Below are positions 44,201-55,042 of a stretch of DNA of 64,000 nt, piece by piece. The position numbers and the translations under genes are program-made. This DNA is from Bactericera cockerelli (Eukaryota; Arthropoda; Insecta; Hemiptera; Triozidae). The notes below the pieces were generated by a model. The model was not told the origin of the DNA. It did no database searches and saw only the letters and a program-made list of their open reading frames with translations. Position 1 is the stretch's first letter. Every line of letters begins with the position of its first letter. The stretch is from contig JAMCCL010000107.1 in NCBI GenBank assembly GCA_024516035.1, forward strand, positions 1 to 64,000, read 5' to 3'.

Positions 44201-44325
44201 AAGTAAACTATTAAGTGACATCGTACAGTTAACTATGTACCTAAATATAAGTAAACTATTAAGTGACATCGTATAGTTAACTATGTACGTAAACATAAGT
44301 TACGTAAGAAGTGACATCGCATACA
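44201..44325 (+). repeat. 48-bp tandem repeat, 2.6 units
   Basis: Units start AAGTAAACTATTAAGTGACA at 44201 and 44249. A third, diverged unit starts at 44297. Each also contains AGTTAACTATGTAC. Confidence 0.85.
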
Positions 44326-45520
44326 CCATGTATCAGAAAAGTTAGGTAGGATCTGTTTCAAGATATAAAATGAATTTTTTTTATTGTGTTTAGCTCAGAT
44401 GTTTATAGGCGGTTTAATAAGTGTAGTAGGTATTACATTGATTATAATTATTGTTTGTACTATTATTAATGTGATTTTTGTCAATTGAAAGAGTACTATG
44501 TTTATATTTATAAATACATAATTATAATTTGAATTCGTGAAACCAGTAATCCTATTTATTTCAGTCGAAGCACGATGTTCTTTAAGTTTGGTGGAATTGT
44601 ATCTATTATCATGCGTGCTAGTAATTAATAACAAGACTAAATAGAAAAGGTAATTATGAAAACATATTCCAGGAATACATATCGTTTATGGAATGAATAA
44701 TGTGAATCGGAATCAGATACAAGAAAATAGACGCGGCATACTGATGAGAAGATACCGATCAGTTATTATAAGAAGTTGTTCTTTGTTGTCTTGTCCGAAA
44801 TTCTCTGTTTCCGCCTCTCTTGGGACTGGCAGGTTCTCTGATTCTTGTGTAATACCCGTCTGCATAGAAGCTATAGGTAATATAGGAATACTTCTAATGC
44901 TTTGGATAGGAAGGATGGGACACGTACGTAATAATATGACAGTATGCTGCCTGTGTCATTTTTTTCCTTCCGTTCTGACTGAACGAATATTCAACCATCT
45001 GAACACCCAGAAATTCCCAAAATTTTGTTGTGAATTTGAGAATGTTGTCCAGAATCTCAATGTTACCTACCTAAATTAATGATGAATTGTTGTAAAAAGG
45101 ATACTGTGTGTTTTTGACGTTGAATATCTTATAGTAAGAGCAAACCACCAGGATGATGTTATTCTTATGGATGCTTATGATGAAGAAGAAAACTACAAGA
45201 TATTAAACTGAAGGACTCTTTTGTGTTAAGTGTCAAAATAAGGAAGTGTCTATTAATAAGTCGTGTGTAAAAGAAAAGGGATGATACGTTGAGTGACAGA
45301 GAGATACTGAAGTAAAGACAAGATAATAGGGTCGTATCGACCAAATGGCAAGTTGTGTGAATGTTTGTAAGTGGATGGACATGGATATAATTATTATTCT
45401 CAAGAGTGCTCCTATTTGTTGATAATAATACCCTAGAAAGAAATTTTAACATAATATTTTCAGGAGCTTACATATTTTTGATGACTAACCAAAAGAAAAG
45501 TTGAAATTTAAAAAACTTGA
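44326..45520. other. No gene recognised
   Basis: Includes a 128-codon plus-strand frame at 44693-45079 without recognisable domains. A frame of this length is within chance expectation for six frames of 64 kb. Confidence 0.4.
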
Positions 45521-45523
45521 AGA

Positions 45524-45780
45524 ATCTCTACATATAAAACAGAAAAAAGGACTACCTACCTACCTACCTACCTATGTTTGTTTGTTTGTTTGTCCGGAGT
45601 TGTTTAGCCAAAACGGTAAGAGATAGCGAAAAATGTCTCAGAATTGACCCCCCAAAACCATTATCGTTTGTCCAGAAAAATTATAAAAAATTCAAAAAGG
45701 CATTGCTGTCCAGCAGTACGGCCATGCCTTAGTAAATTTGAAATTTAGTCCCATTGCAAAGCACGGGCAAACGGCTAGTA
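45524..45780 (-). mobile_element. RTE-like short element R2, copy 1
   Basis: Read on the minus strand it starts ACTAGCCGTTTGCCCGTGC and ends with CATA(GGTA)n, then GTCCTTTTTTCTGTTTTATA. This resembles insect RTE-type ends (ACTAG..GCCCGTGC at the 5' end, TATA-type at the 3' end). It contains (TACC)n and (TTTG)n microsatellites at 45553-45590. The copy at 60437-60695 is nearly identical. Confidence 0.65.
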
Positions 45781-45889
45781 TATAATATATGGTAGATTTT
45801 GAGAGTTATCGAGGAAAAAAATGGTAAATATAAAAAACTGACGTAATACGTTTGAAAGTCCCTTTATAAAAATTACTAACCTTAACTGA

Positions 45890-46375
45890 TACGGCTATGT
45901 ACGAGTTCGGTGCGAAAAATAAAAAAATGTATGAGTTGGGTCCCGTTTAAAAAAAGGTCATGTATGAATTCGGTGCCCTGGTACTTGCCTGATGATCAGG
46001 TAATTATAGTATTTTTTTTTCTTATAGGCATGGCCTTCAATTAATAAACCGAGGCAAGGCCTACATTGTATTTTACCTAACCCTACAATAAACCCAAGGC
46101 ATGGCCTTCATTGTATTTTACCTAACCCTACTATTAACCCTAGGCATGGCCTTCAAAGAGGAAATGGATAGTCTTGCTGAATGTAATTGTCTACAACATA
46201 ATGTACTAACTTAATAACAGCAGGATGACTGTTAAGAAATAAATAAACAATCAATCTATAAGTCATCAAGACCGCACCGGACTCGTACATCACCTTTTTT
46301 GGGCGGCACCAAATTCATACATACAAAAAAGATGTGGGTAATCTTCGCACCGAACTCACCTTTTGCCACTGATTC
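45890..46375. mobile_element. Modular inverted-repeat element with tandem core
   Basis: Left side: ATGTACGAGTTCGGTGCGAA, then ATGTATGAGTTGGGTCCCG, then TCATGTATGAATTCGGTGCC. Right side, inverted: GCACCGGACTCGTACATCA, GGCACCAAATTCATACATAC and TTCGCACCGAACTCACC. Thus a motif ATGTA(C/T)GA.TTCGGTGC is repeated within each arm and mirrored between arms. The interior holds a 45-bp tandem repeat (see 46027-46155). No open frame. It is probably a non-autonomous DNA element; its exact ends are uncertain. Confidence 0.6.
46027..46155 (+). repeat. 45-bp tandem repeat
   Basis: Two near-identical units (46064-46108 and 46109-46153) containing TTGTATTTTACCTAACCCTA and GGCATGGCCTTCA, plus a diverged partial unit before them. 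It lies between the arms of the inverted-repeat element. Confidence 0.85.
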
Positions 46376-48711
46376 CTACCTTCTTCTTATATCCGACGTA
46401 TGTTTGGTGATCAATCATTCTTCAGTCTGACTTTTTGCTTAAGTCCTATGACTTTCCCTTCCATCATGTCAACTGTAAAATTCTGGACAAATTGTCTCTT
46501 TATTCCAATTGATTGTTTACCTTTCAATGTCTTCTTTAGTTTTTTTTTCACTTCCGTCAATTTCCCTCTTGACTCGCTCCATGGACTTTAGTTCCTCGTC
46601 CATATCTTTCAGAGCAAAACGTCGTTACTTTTTAGTACGTTGTGTATCCCTTCCCATTATGAGAACAAGACAATGTAGATAACATTGTTGACATAATGAG
46701 CTGTCCTATTTATGCAGTGGGATTTATGGAGCGGATCTTATTTCTGATTATCTCTCTGTTTTAGCTGTTATTCTTTTTAATAAAGGGGGTGGAATAACAT
46801 CTTACTGGACTTTTGTTCTGTCTTATTGCCTTTGTTTTAACAACAACTATGGATCTGTGCAAGTTCTGACTACAGATAAGTGAAATGAATACCTAACTTT
46901 GCATTACAGAACGAAATTAAAAACCGACAAGATATCCAATTATATTTAGCAAAAGTAAGTCGGGAGTGTTGACAGAGTTACAATTTTCGGACCATCAAAA
47001 ATACTTCCTAAACACGGGCAGTCTCAACTGTAATAATAACACTTTTTAAAGATACTTTTAATTCCCCGAGAATTTTATCCCTACTTTTTTGTCTATTGTT
47101 CTCATGAACTTCTTATTAGTCCAATATAAAATTTAAATAATTACAACCAACAAGTGTCTGTTAGTGGTACAATAGTGGGCAGGTTGAATGCTATTTGATT
47201 ATAATAATGATAGGTGTCGTTCAATGGTCATCATTGAATTATAAAAAACCAGGGCTGGTTTCATAGGTAAGAATTCATCCTTGATCATAAAAAATTGATC
47301 AAGAATGTTTTTTTTTTATTTAGTAAAGTCATTTTTACTTTATTTTCCATAATGAATACTTTATTTTCCAATAATATGCTGATTTACTTTTTTACTATTG
47401 GATATCAATTAGGACTACGATAATAAGCTCCGTTTATTATTCTGCCATTATATTCATTTTTTAAGCGATAAAAAGTGAGCATGTAAAGAATGTAAAGTTG
47501 TTACTCATCTGCTTATTTCTACAAACTTCTCTTGTCGATATTCCCTTGAAGAAGTACCAGTAGAAGTGAAAAGATGAGCAGATCAGTTAAGTATTTGATT
47601 TTTGTCGAGTCCACTTCGGCTGAATGTAAAGATATCACAAAGATAACGTAATAATGACCCAATTACTGCTCCTTTCTTTTATTGCGTCATTTCCAAAACG
47701 TACTTGAGATTTGCATTATTTTACAGTATTTTTGCCTTCCATAAGTTTGTGTGTTCCTAATGTTCCTAACTTTCCAGTTCTTCTGCACTAAGTCATTTGT
47801 TTGTTCCTCCAACTCAATATTTTTGTGTTTCTCTCCTATCTTTCTCTTCCTCCTTTCGTCAATTTTCTTTCTCGCATAGGTAATGTTATTTTCTCTGCCA
47901 CCTCTCTAGGAGTGTCTGCACTAAATCAAAGCCTGGTCGAAGCACGCATACAAATTATAAATGATAATGGACTCTGAGCAATGGGCATACTCCAATGATA
48001 GTCATTATTGTATTGCCGACACATTCATTTCATCTTTCACTAATAGACAATTTATTCTTATAGTTATAGGGCGGGCGCGGCGTATTATATTAGTAGATGG
48101 GAACCGCTAGTCAATATTACACGGTAGAGGGTATTAATATTCCTTTTATCTGATGCTTCCATCTTTAAGTATGGCGGCCTGCAGGTATTGTAATTATGTA
48201 AATATTCCTGTACATTTGATCTTGACTATTTAAAATGCATTCTGGAGAAATTCACTGAAAATTATCCAACATCGGGTACTTTGGGTAGCAGAATTGAGTA
48301 AATTAGGCAGTGCTAAGTGTAATTGGACTATCATTTTGTAAATGATCAGTACTTAAATTCTATTCTAATTCCCTATGATTATAACTTTATTGAACCTTCT
48401 GTTATAAATTTCAGATCTTGATCTTGGGTCTGCTTTACACGATCAATATTATTAAATAGATAAATTAGATAATTCTGACTAACAAAGGACGCAGAAGATT
48501 CAATGTACTAAAAAAGTGGTCTGTATGGTCCACTAGACACATCATGTAAGTATGTTGATTAGGGATCTAACTATTATATATTATGTACCTTTCAAACATG
48601 CGGTTTTTTTACTGAACAAATAATTTCATGTTCAGTTCTTATTTAAATGACCCAAAAATACTATTTAAATTTAAATGAGTATTACAGAAATTTTTCATAA
48701 TATTCATTTAC
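46376..48711. other. No gene recognised
   Basis: About 2.3 kb of AT-rich unique sequence. Nothing supportable. Confidence 0.45.
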
Positions 48712-48745
48712 AACGATCATAATATTTATGTATATTATGATCGTT
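48712..48745. other. Perfect hairpin, 13-bp stem
   Basis: AACGATCATAATA and its exact complement around an 8-base loop. Confidence 0.6.
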
Positions 48746-49601
48746 TTAGTATAAAACCACTTTAAATTTAATAATGTACAGATACCGACAAATTGATATA
48801 CATATATGAAATTAGAATTTCACTTCTAGGTAGAAATCGTCTGAAGATAATTTAAAATTGTTTTTAGTCCATTTAACGCCCCTCTTAGTCGAACTAGGTA
48901 GATATTATCCATTTCGGACCAAATGATTCTCTTTTAGAGCTTATTATACAATAAAATTAGATTTTGAGATCAATTTCTTCTAAATTGTTATTGTGGAGTT
49001 CATCTCTCCTTACTTCATCTCTGCAAGTTTTTTACCTATCATTATCAATTCGGTTCAGACGGTGTTCTTGTTAATATTTTTTAGCCGATTAATTTGGCAC
49101 CAAGCCATATAGTTATTATACCTATTATGTCCAGAATATTTGCCCTTTTGAAGATTTTTTTTAGATTTAATTTGTATAATATGTACTATAATATTTTGAA
49201 CAGATTGTATGAAAAAGTTGTTTGTACGTTGTTGTGTGGGTGAAAGGTAACCCAAAAATAAACTGCTCAAAAACCCCAAATAATTATTTAGTTTGCATTG
49301 TGGGTAGTTATTGTGGTTGAAATTTTACGCCCATTTCTATGAAATCAACATTTACGATGTCCGGCGTTGCGGGGTACCAATGTTACTGAAAATACCTGTA
49401 GAAGCGCTTCTGACAACAAATCAGTTGCAATTTTTTTCTGCATATTCGTTTTGCACATTTTTGGCAATATTTTCATACAAGAGGACGTGAAAAAAATGGT
49501 TGTAAAAACATAAATATTAAAAATAACTTTAAATGACATTCAAATATTGTAAATTCTTCTGCAGGTAGTCCCTTTTTTATCTCAAATATATTCATTTTTA
49601 C
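48746..49601. other. No gene established
   Basis: Minus-strand frames at 49055-49279 and 49345-49539 could be downstream exons of the candidate at 49602-49817. Neither has convincing splice sites in a compatible phase. Confidence 0.35.
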
Positions 49602-49817
49602 CTGGAAAGAAGAATGTATGAATTTAGTTTTCATAATTATCTCTTTCACCACTTCATTGAAACCGAGGTGGATACTATGGAAAAAAAAATGCACGTTAAA
49701 TTCGGAATTGTTCAAGCAATTCAAGTTTACTGCTCTAAACTCCGTTGTTTTCTCAAGGAACACATTTTGTACAGTTAGCAGAGTGAACTCTTTGTCAGAC
49801 AGTTGGGTCTCAAGTGT
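49602..49817 (-). CDS. Candidate internal exon (72 codons), unrecognised
   Basis: On the minus strand a GTATACAG acceptor (AG at 49818-49819) is followed by exactly 216 bp, a 72-codon frame without stops, and then TTCCAG|GTAAAA, a good donor with GT at 49600-49601. Phase is 0 at both ends. The translation begins TLETQLSDKEFTLLTVQNVF, includes FNVHFFFHSIHLGFNEVV, and ends KTKFIHSSFQ. It is mixed-composition, protein-like sequence, not low complexity. No family is recognised. Open segments of this length do occur by chance here, so confidence is limited. Confidence 0.3.
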
Positions 49818-50186
49818 CTGTATACAGTTTACATGCTTTTAAATAGGTCTTTAATATACTAGTATGTAGGTACTTCTAAACTTCAAAATACTTTCCTATT
49901 CATTCATGGATTCATTCCTGAGAACAGTAACAGCTACGAAAATTCAAAACATTGTATGAAGCCTGTTATCGAAATTTACGCTAATATCTAGATGTCTGAT
50001 GTACGAGTATTTGAAACACCAAATAGATCAGAAAAAAATATTAAAAAATCAGGAATTCCCAATCAATAATGAAAAATGAATTAGGGTAAAGTGATGATTT
50101 TCGTTAAGAATTTACCTTGCATTAAGTGCAATAAGGTTCCAGTTATGTCAAACTTTATTGTACAAAATAGTTATCTCCAATTCAGC

Positions 50187-50560
50187 TCAGTTCATTTTAG
50201 AGAAAACACCATCAGCTCCTCTGGTATAATATTCATAAGTCTTGTTGTACCCATGAAATCTGTCTGTAGCTGTAAAAAGCTGAAATGTTTTATTCAAAAC
50301 ACAAATAGAGAGCTCCTCTGATGAGAACAGTTTGTTTGTATTTGCTGATGGAAAAGTTTCTGCTGACGGACTCAAAATTGCAATGCTCGATGCCTCTAGT
50401 TGTGATTTTTTTGTACAAATGTATGTTTCGTAGCTTGTAATTTTTTGACTGAATTATGCAAAATGCAAGTAAGCATGTTTTTTCCAAGAACTTTAAATCC
50501 TTCATTGTATTTTGTAACAATTTTAAGTACTCGTTAATTTTTGCTGTAGTTATCAACCTA
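50187..50560 (-). pseudogene. Possible frameshifted coding remnant
   Basis: Minus strand reads NEYLKLLQNTMKDLKFLEKT and CLLAFCIIQSKNYKLRNIHL. At a run of seven A residues (about 50410) protein-like reading shifts frame to SQLEASSIAILSPSAETFPS, then FQLFTATDRFHGYNKTYEYY and TRGADGVFSKMN before a stop. It might be a decayed exon or transposon ORF upstream of the candidate exon at 49602-49817. No domain is recognised, and chance is a real alternative. Confidence 0.2.
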
Positions 50561-50679
50561 CAGTTAAATGGTTAAATTTGAATAAAAATTCAATTAAGTT
50601 TTTTGGTTTTATATATTATTGAGAAACAGTTCTTGGTTGACTAATTTATTTATTGTAATTTTTTATGCTTGTGTTTCAG

Positions 50680-50778
50680 GTAAGTTATATCAATTCTTGG
50701 AGTCTTACTACTTGTGGACTGACAATGCTTATGTGGCACAATATACCTACTCATTATGAATTTCAAGCCCATGCATGG
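50680..50778 (+). CDS. Candidate internal exon (33 codons), unrecognised
   Basis: TTTTTTATGCTTGTGTTTCAG is a strong pyrimidine-tract acceptor (AG at 50678-50679), and TGG|GTAAGT is a near-perfect donor (GT at 50779-50780). The 99 bp between are open in phase 0 and read VSYINSWSLTTCGLTMLMWH, then NIPTHYEFQAHAW. This pair of splice signals is the best in the window. A second GTAAGT sits right at the acceptor (50680). It is on the opposite strand to the candidates at 49.6-50.6 kb. The product is unknown. It could equally be a non-coding RNA exon. Confidence 0.3.
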
Positions 50779-50841
50779 GTAAGTTACAAGAAATTTATCT
50801 AAAATTTGAGTAAGCTGACTGTGCTCCCCTACAGTCAACAC

Positions 50842-51096
50842 AGTTCTGGGTCTGGGCTAGAACAATTTTTTATTTTTTTTTTTTTATTAGGCGCTTTAAC
50901 TCTTACTTTAATTTAGTATTTCTATCTCATTAAGTCAGGACCAGATAGATATAATTATTTCATGGCAAGAACTCATCAAAAAAAATGTGGCAAGAACTCC
51001 TCAAAACAATGCACGAAAAAAAAAAAAAAATGTTAATATAGTAAAATAATCCAGGATTCAATATTGTGGTACTGAAAATTTCTTTTGAATCACTTC
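50842..51096. other. No feature recognised
   Basis: T- and A-runs at 50867-50887 and 51016-51031. No gene. Confidence 0.5.
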
Positions 51097-51180
51097 AGAG
51101 AATATCTAATATTAGATATCGGAAAAATTGTGCTTGTTTTTTTTTTTTTTGGAAATCTTTTTTTTATTCAAGAATAACAA
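51097..51180 (+). repeat. Repeat G, diverged copy 3
   Basis: GAGAATATCTAATATTAGAT, then ATCGGAAAAATTGTGCTTGT, then a T-run. Same layout as 13973-14056 and 20224-20312. Confidence 0.45.
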
Positions 51181-51599
51181 TATGTATGAATAAATCCAGT
51201 TGAAGCCTCAGAAATAAACATTACCCTCAAGTAAGTGTAGGCGAATTCAATTCCTACCCAAATTTAAGGAGGAGTTTCATAATTTGAAACCTCAGGCTTG
51301 GTAAAAATAATAGTGACCGTTTCTTTTACTCCCCGGCATTTTTTATTTTCTTATTTTTTCAAGCGAATATTATGAAACTTATAAATAGATAATTGTATTG
51401 TATGAATCAGATTTTATATTTTTTGTGCTTCTTCACATTTTTGTGGGTAGCACTACATTACCAGGACCATTCATCCCATCACATTTCTAATCACTTTGCA
51501 ATACATGGGTACCTACTTTCTTTCTATTTCTACTGTGATAGTATCACCTCTGATCAATACTCATACAAGTAACTACTCGTTTTTCCTTTCGAGAAATGA

Positions 51600-51740
51600 G
51601 TGAGTGTACCCCAAATATTTAAAGAAAAAATAAAATTATAAATTAGGTTTTTTCCATCCAGTCGGGATTTAAACCCGGGTAACCTATGTGCAAGCCTAGT
51701 TTGCTTTATTAAGGGCCGAATTATGTAACCGTATTTGTTA
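51600..51740 (-). mobile_element. Possible tRNA-like repeat fragment
   Basis: The minus strand contains GGGTTTAAATCCCGACTGG (B-box-like). No intact A box was found upstream. Family unknown. Confidence 0.25.
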
Positions 51741-51949
51741 ATCTTAGTGGACATTATCCCTAAACTTTTACCTTGACAACAACTGTAGAGGTCATAAATT
51801 ATCTAAGCCGGGATTTGTAGCTGTATATTACCACTGTGGTGTAATGGAGCTGTACCCAGCCTTTGTGGCGGAAAATCTTGTTTTAAAATACCGATCGGTC
51901 AGCTGATAAAATAAAATGATAACTTATATTTACTAATTCTGTTTCATAA

Positions 51950-52090
51950 TTCTCCTCTTCCTTCCTCCAGTCCTTCCTCTTATCGCTCTCTCTCTCTCTC
52001 TCTTTTCCCACTATTTCTCCTCTAGCTTCTCCTTTCCCAGATTTTATTTCTTTTTCGCCTCCTGTTTTTTTATCTCCTCTTTTTTGCTTT
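51950..52090. repeat. Pyrimidine-rich tract
   Basis: C/T-rich plus strand with (CT)n at 51983-52005. It precedes the long homopurine tract. Confidence 0.7.
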
Positions 52091-52327
52091 CTTTAAGTCC
52101 TTCAATTATTCTCTTCCTACTAAGTTTACTCGGTACATAGGTCTACATTGTACACCTCTTTTCCATCCTAACATCCACTGCAAACGTATAAATTGTATAA
52201 TTTATTGGTAGGATTGCAAACTTAGTTGTGCAAACACTCGGTACCAAGTAAGTCTATCCTGCAGTATTACAGGAAAGTGTTTTCTGGAGAGTTCCAGGAG
52301 AAAGAGAAAGAGGTTACGAATGTCTTT

Positions 52328-52355
52328 GAAGTGGAAGGAGGAGAGAGAGAGAGAG

Positions 52356-52391
<36 letters not shown>

Positions 52392-52403
52392 AGAGAGAGA
52401 GGA

Positions 52404-52446
<43 letters not shown>

Positions 52447-53190
52447 AAAAAAAGGAAAGTGGGAGAGAAAAGGAGGAAGAATATAAAGGGAAGAGGGGAG
52501 ATTAAAGTAGAAGGAAGAGAGGATGAGAGATAGAGATGGATAAAAGAATGTTTGTGTGGTGAGAAGCTGCGATAGAAGAGGAGAAGAAAGAAAAGAAAGA
52601 AGAAGGAGACAAGAGGAGTAGGAGAGAGCGATAGAGTATAGGAAGGAGTAATAAGGAGAAACGAAGAGAAAAAATGATTAAAAGAGAGGAAGGGAGTTTA
52701 AAAGAAATAGAATAGGAAGGGAGAGAAGGAGGAAAATAGAGCGAAGATAAGGAGAAAAGGAGAGGGAGTAACAAATATCTTTGAAGTGGGAGGAAAAGAG
52801 AGAAGAGAAGCAAAGAGTAACGGAGAATAATTTGTAGGAAGGAGGAGAGTGATAAAGAGGAACAGAGGGGATACGGACAGTAACAGAGAAGGAAAAAAGA
52901 GGAGGAGAGAGAAAAGGAGTCGAATTACGATTGTGTTTTTAATAGAGGAAGAGAGAGAAGATGAGGAGAGTGTAAGGGACAAGTAGGAAGAGGAGAATAA
53001 GGAAAAAAAGAGAATAGATGAAGGAAAAGAGCAAAGAAGAGGGAATAGAGAAAGAAAAAGAGGAGACGCAAAAGAAAAGAAGGAACAGAGAAGGAGACGA
53101 GAGAAAGAGAAGGGGAGAGAAAAGGAGTAGGAATACAAACGATAGAGACAAGGTGAGAAGAAAGAGGATATAGGAAGAGAGAGAGGAGGG
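52328..53190. repeat. ~860-bp homopurine tract
   Basis: Nearly uninterrupted A/G on the plus strand, with (GA)n at 52340-52445 and then irregular GGAGAA/GAAAGA/AGGAAG. The few pyrimidines are scattered T's. The 170-, 103- and 85-codon minus-strand frames (Ser/Leu/Phe-rich) are artefacts. Tracts like this can form triplex (H-DNA). Confidence 0.85.
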
Positions 53191-53410
53191 GGACACTTTG
53201 TCAGCTGCATACTAAATACTTTCCGAAGGCGTCCAATTTCACTGCAGACTGCATTGAGGCGCGTTTACACTTCACGTTTTCTGGAAGAAACCTAATACCT
53301 CAGAATTTCCAAAATATACAGGAAAACAAAAGAAAAGTTTATTTACATACTTTCTAAAATCTCTTAATAGTAAGTATTACTAGTTAGATTCTTATGAATA
53401 TTATAAATAG

Positions 53411-53690
53411 TAGTCACTGTGGCAGAGCGAGTTAGCGCGCTAGGCATTGCACACATGGTGACCTGGGTTCGATTCCCAGCGGGGGAGGATTTTTTCTACT
53501 CTATACTTGGATGTTCGGGGGTCCACTCATACCTCGTGAGGAAAAATGAGTAGCTGCTTTAATGTGAAGCAGCGACCAGTGGCAGAATCTTAGGCAAAAA
53601 TATAATACAAGATGTTGTAAATTAAAGTGGTAAAGTCCTATGATTCTGCGCTACCCACTAAAATTGTGACATAATAACACAAAGAAAAAA
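53411..53690 (+). mobile_element. tRNA-derived SINE, family B, copy 2
   Basis: Full-length copy nearly identical to 39278-39556: A box GAGTTAGCGCGCTAGG, B box GGGTTCGATTCCCAGC, end GTGACATAATAACACAAAG. The few differences include CTCTATACTTGG for CTCTGTACTTGG. Confidence 0.8.
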
Positions 53691-54032
53691 ATATTATTAT
53701 ATTAAAAAATATATAAAGAATTGAATCATGTTTTAACTAATCATATTTAAATTGGTTTCTGACTGTACCTGTCCTTTACCGCAAGAAAATAATTAAATGT
53801 CCTATTTAGCCATACTGATAACGGATCCGCCAAGCTTTTCGTTTAATGAGTCATTTAATCCGCCAAACTTTATTAAATGAGTAAAATAAGAGTTATCTCT
53901 TATTCCACCCATTAAATCTGTTGGATTTACTGTTATTTATTTCTTATAGAACAAATCGCTTTGTATAATAATAATATTGTACACGGGGCTTAAGTCAGTT
54001 GTACATAATTTATATTTCTACTACTTATTGTT

Positions 54033-54200
54033 ACCGACCTCAGTATAATAGCTTGATCGATAATGCGGGGAATTGTAACCTGGAGGTCGGTGGTTCAAGT
54101 CCCACTTTCAGCGTAGATGTAGTATTAGAGCGAGTTCGAGTAGTTATGAAATCACGAAAGTGATCAACACAAATTAATATGATAACATTTTTTTGTAACT
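54033..54200 (+). mobile_element. tRNA-derived SINE, family A
   Basis: TACCGACCTCAGTATAATAG, then CTTGATCGATAATGCGGGG, B box GGTGGTTCAAGTCCCAC, then TTTCAGCGTAGATGTAGTAT and TGAAATCACGAAAGTGATCA, end AATATGATAAC. It carries a small duplication (ATAATA) in the A box compared with 41917. It lies just before the homopyrimidine tract. Confidence 0.7.
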
Positions 54201-54237
54201 TGATAACTTTTCGTGGAGGAGATTTGCAGAAAAACAT

Positions 54238-55042
54238 TCTTGCCTGCCTTTCTTCTTCTCATCCTATTCCTTTTTCTCGTCCATCACCTTCTCCATTTAC
54301 ATTGCTTTCTAACTCTCCTTCTCTTTTCCCTCCTCCTTCTCATTTTTTCTTCTCATCTTCTTCTCCTCCATCATTTTCTCTTTCTCCTTTTTCTTTTCCA
54401 CCAAATATTTTTCCCTCTGCTCTTCTTCAAGTTCTTCTCTTCTTCCTTCTTCGTCCATTCCTACACCTCCTCCTCCTCTTCCTTCTCCTTTACCACCTTC
54501 TCAACCGCCATCTCTTCAACTTTTCCTCTTTCTCTTCCTCCTCCTTCTCCTTCATCTTTACTTCCTTCTCCTTTTTCTCCTTTACCACCTTCTCAACCGC
54601 CGTCTCTTTCAACTTTTCCTCTTTCTCTTCCTCCTCCTTCTCCTTCATCTTTACTTCCTTCTCCTCCTTTACCTTTACCACCTTCTCAACCGCCGTCTCT
54701 TTCAACTTCTCCTCTTTCTCATCCTTCATCTTTACCACCTTCTCAACCGCCTTCTCTTTCCCTTTTTCTTCCTTCCCTCACTTTTAACCTCATCTTCCTC
54801 CTCCTTCTCCTTCATCTTTACCACCTTCTAAACTGTTTTCTCTCTCACCGTCTCCATCGCTCTCTTTTCCTACACTTCTACCTCTTCCTCTTACTTCACC
54901 TTTAAAACCTTCTCAACCGTCTTCTCTTTCACTTTCTCCTCATTCGTCTCTCCCTCTACCTCCTCCCTCTCCTTCACCTCTACTCACTTCTCACTCTCCT
55001 CCTTCGCCTCTTCCTCATCCACCTTCCCCTTCGTTTTCTGGG
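54238..55042. repeat. ~800-bp homopyrimidine tract with ~95-bp minisatellite
   Basis: C/T on the plus strand. Between about 54490 and 54760 a 90- to 96-bp unit is repeated three to four times (CACCTTCTCAACCGCC..TCTCTT, then CAACTTTTCCTCTTTCTC, then CCTTCTCCTTCATCTTTAC). The minus-strand Lys/Glu-rich frame (VEKVV, KEKEEEEKEEKLK) and the plus-strand Ser/Leu/Phe-rich frames of 202 and 230 codons come from this composition and are not accepted as genes. Confidence 0.85.

Noticed and set aside
44693..45079. 128-codon plus-strand open frame in unique sequence
   Set aside because: No recognisable motif, no splice logic and length within chance expectation. Kept only as a note in the gap entry.
52502..54905. 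Long Ser/Leu/Phe-rich and Lys/Glu-rich frames, up to 230 codons
   Set aside because: They come from the homopurine and homopyrimidine tracts. The composition explains the absence of stops.
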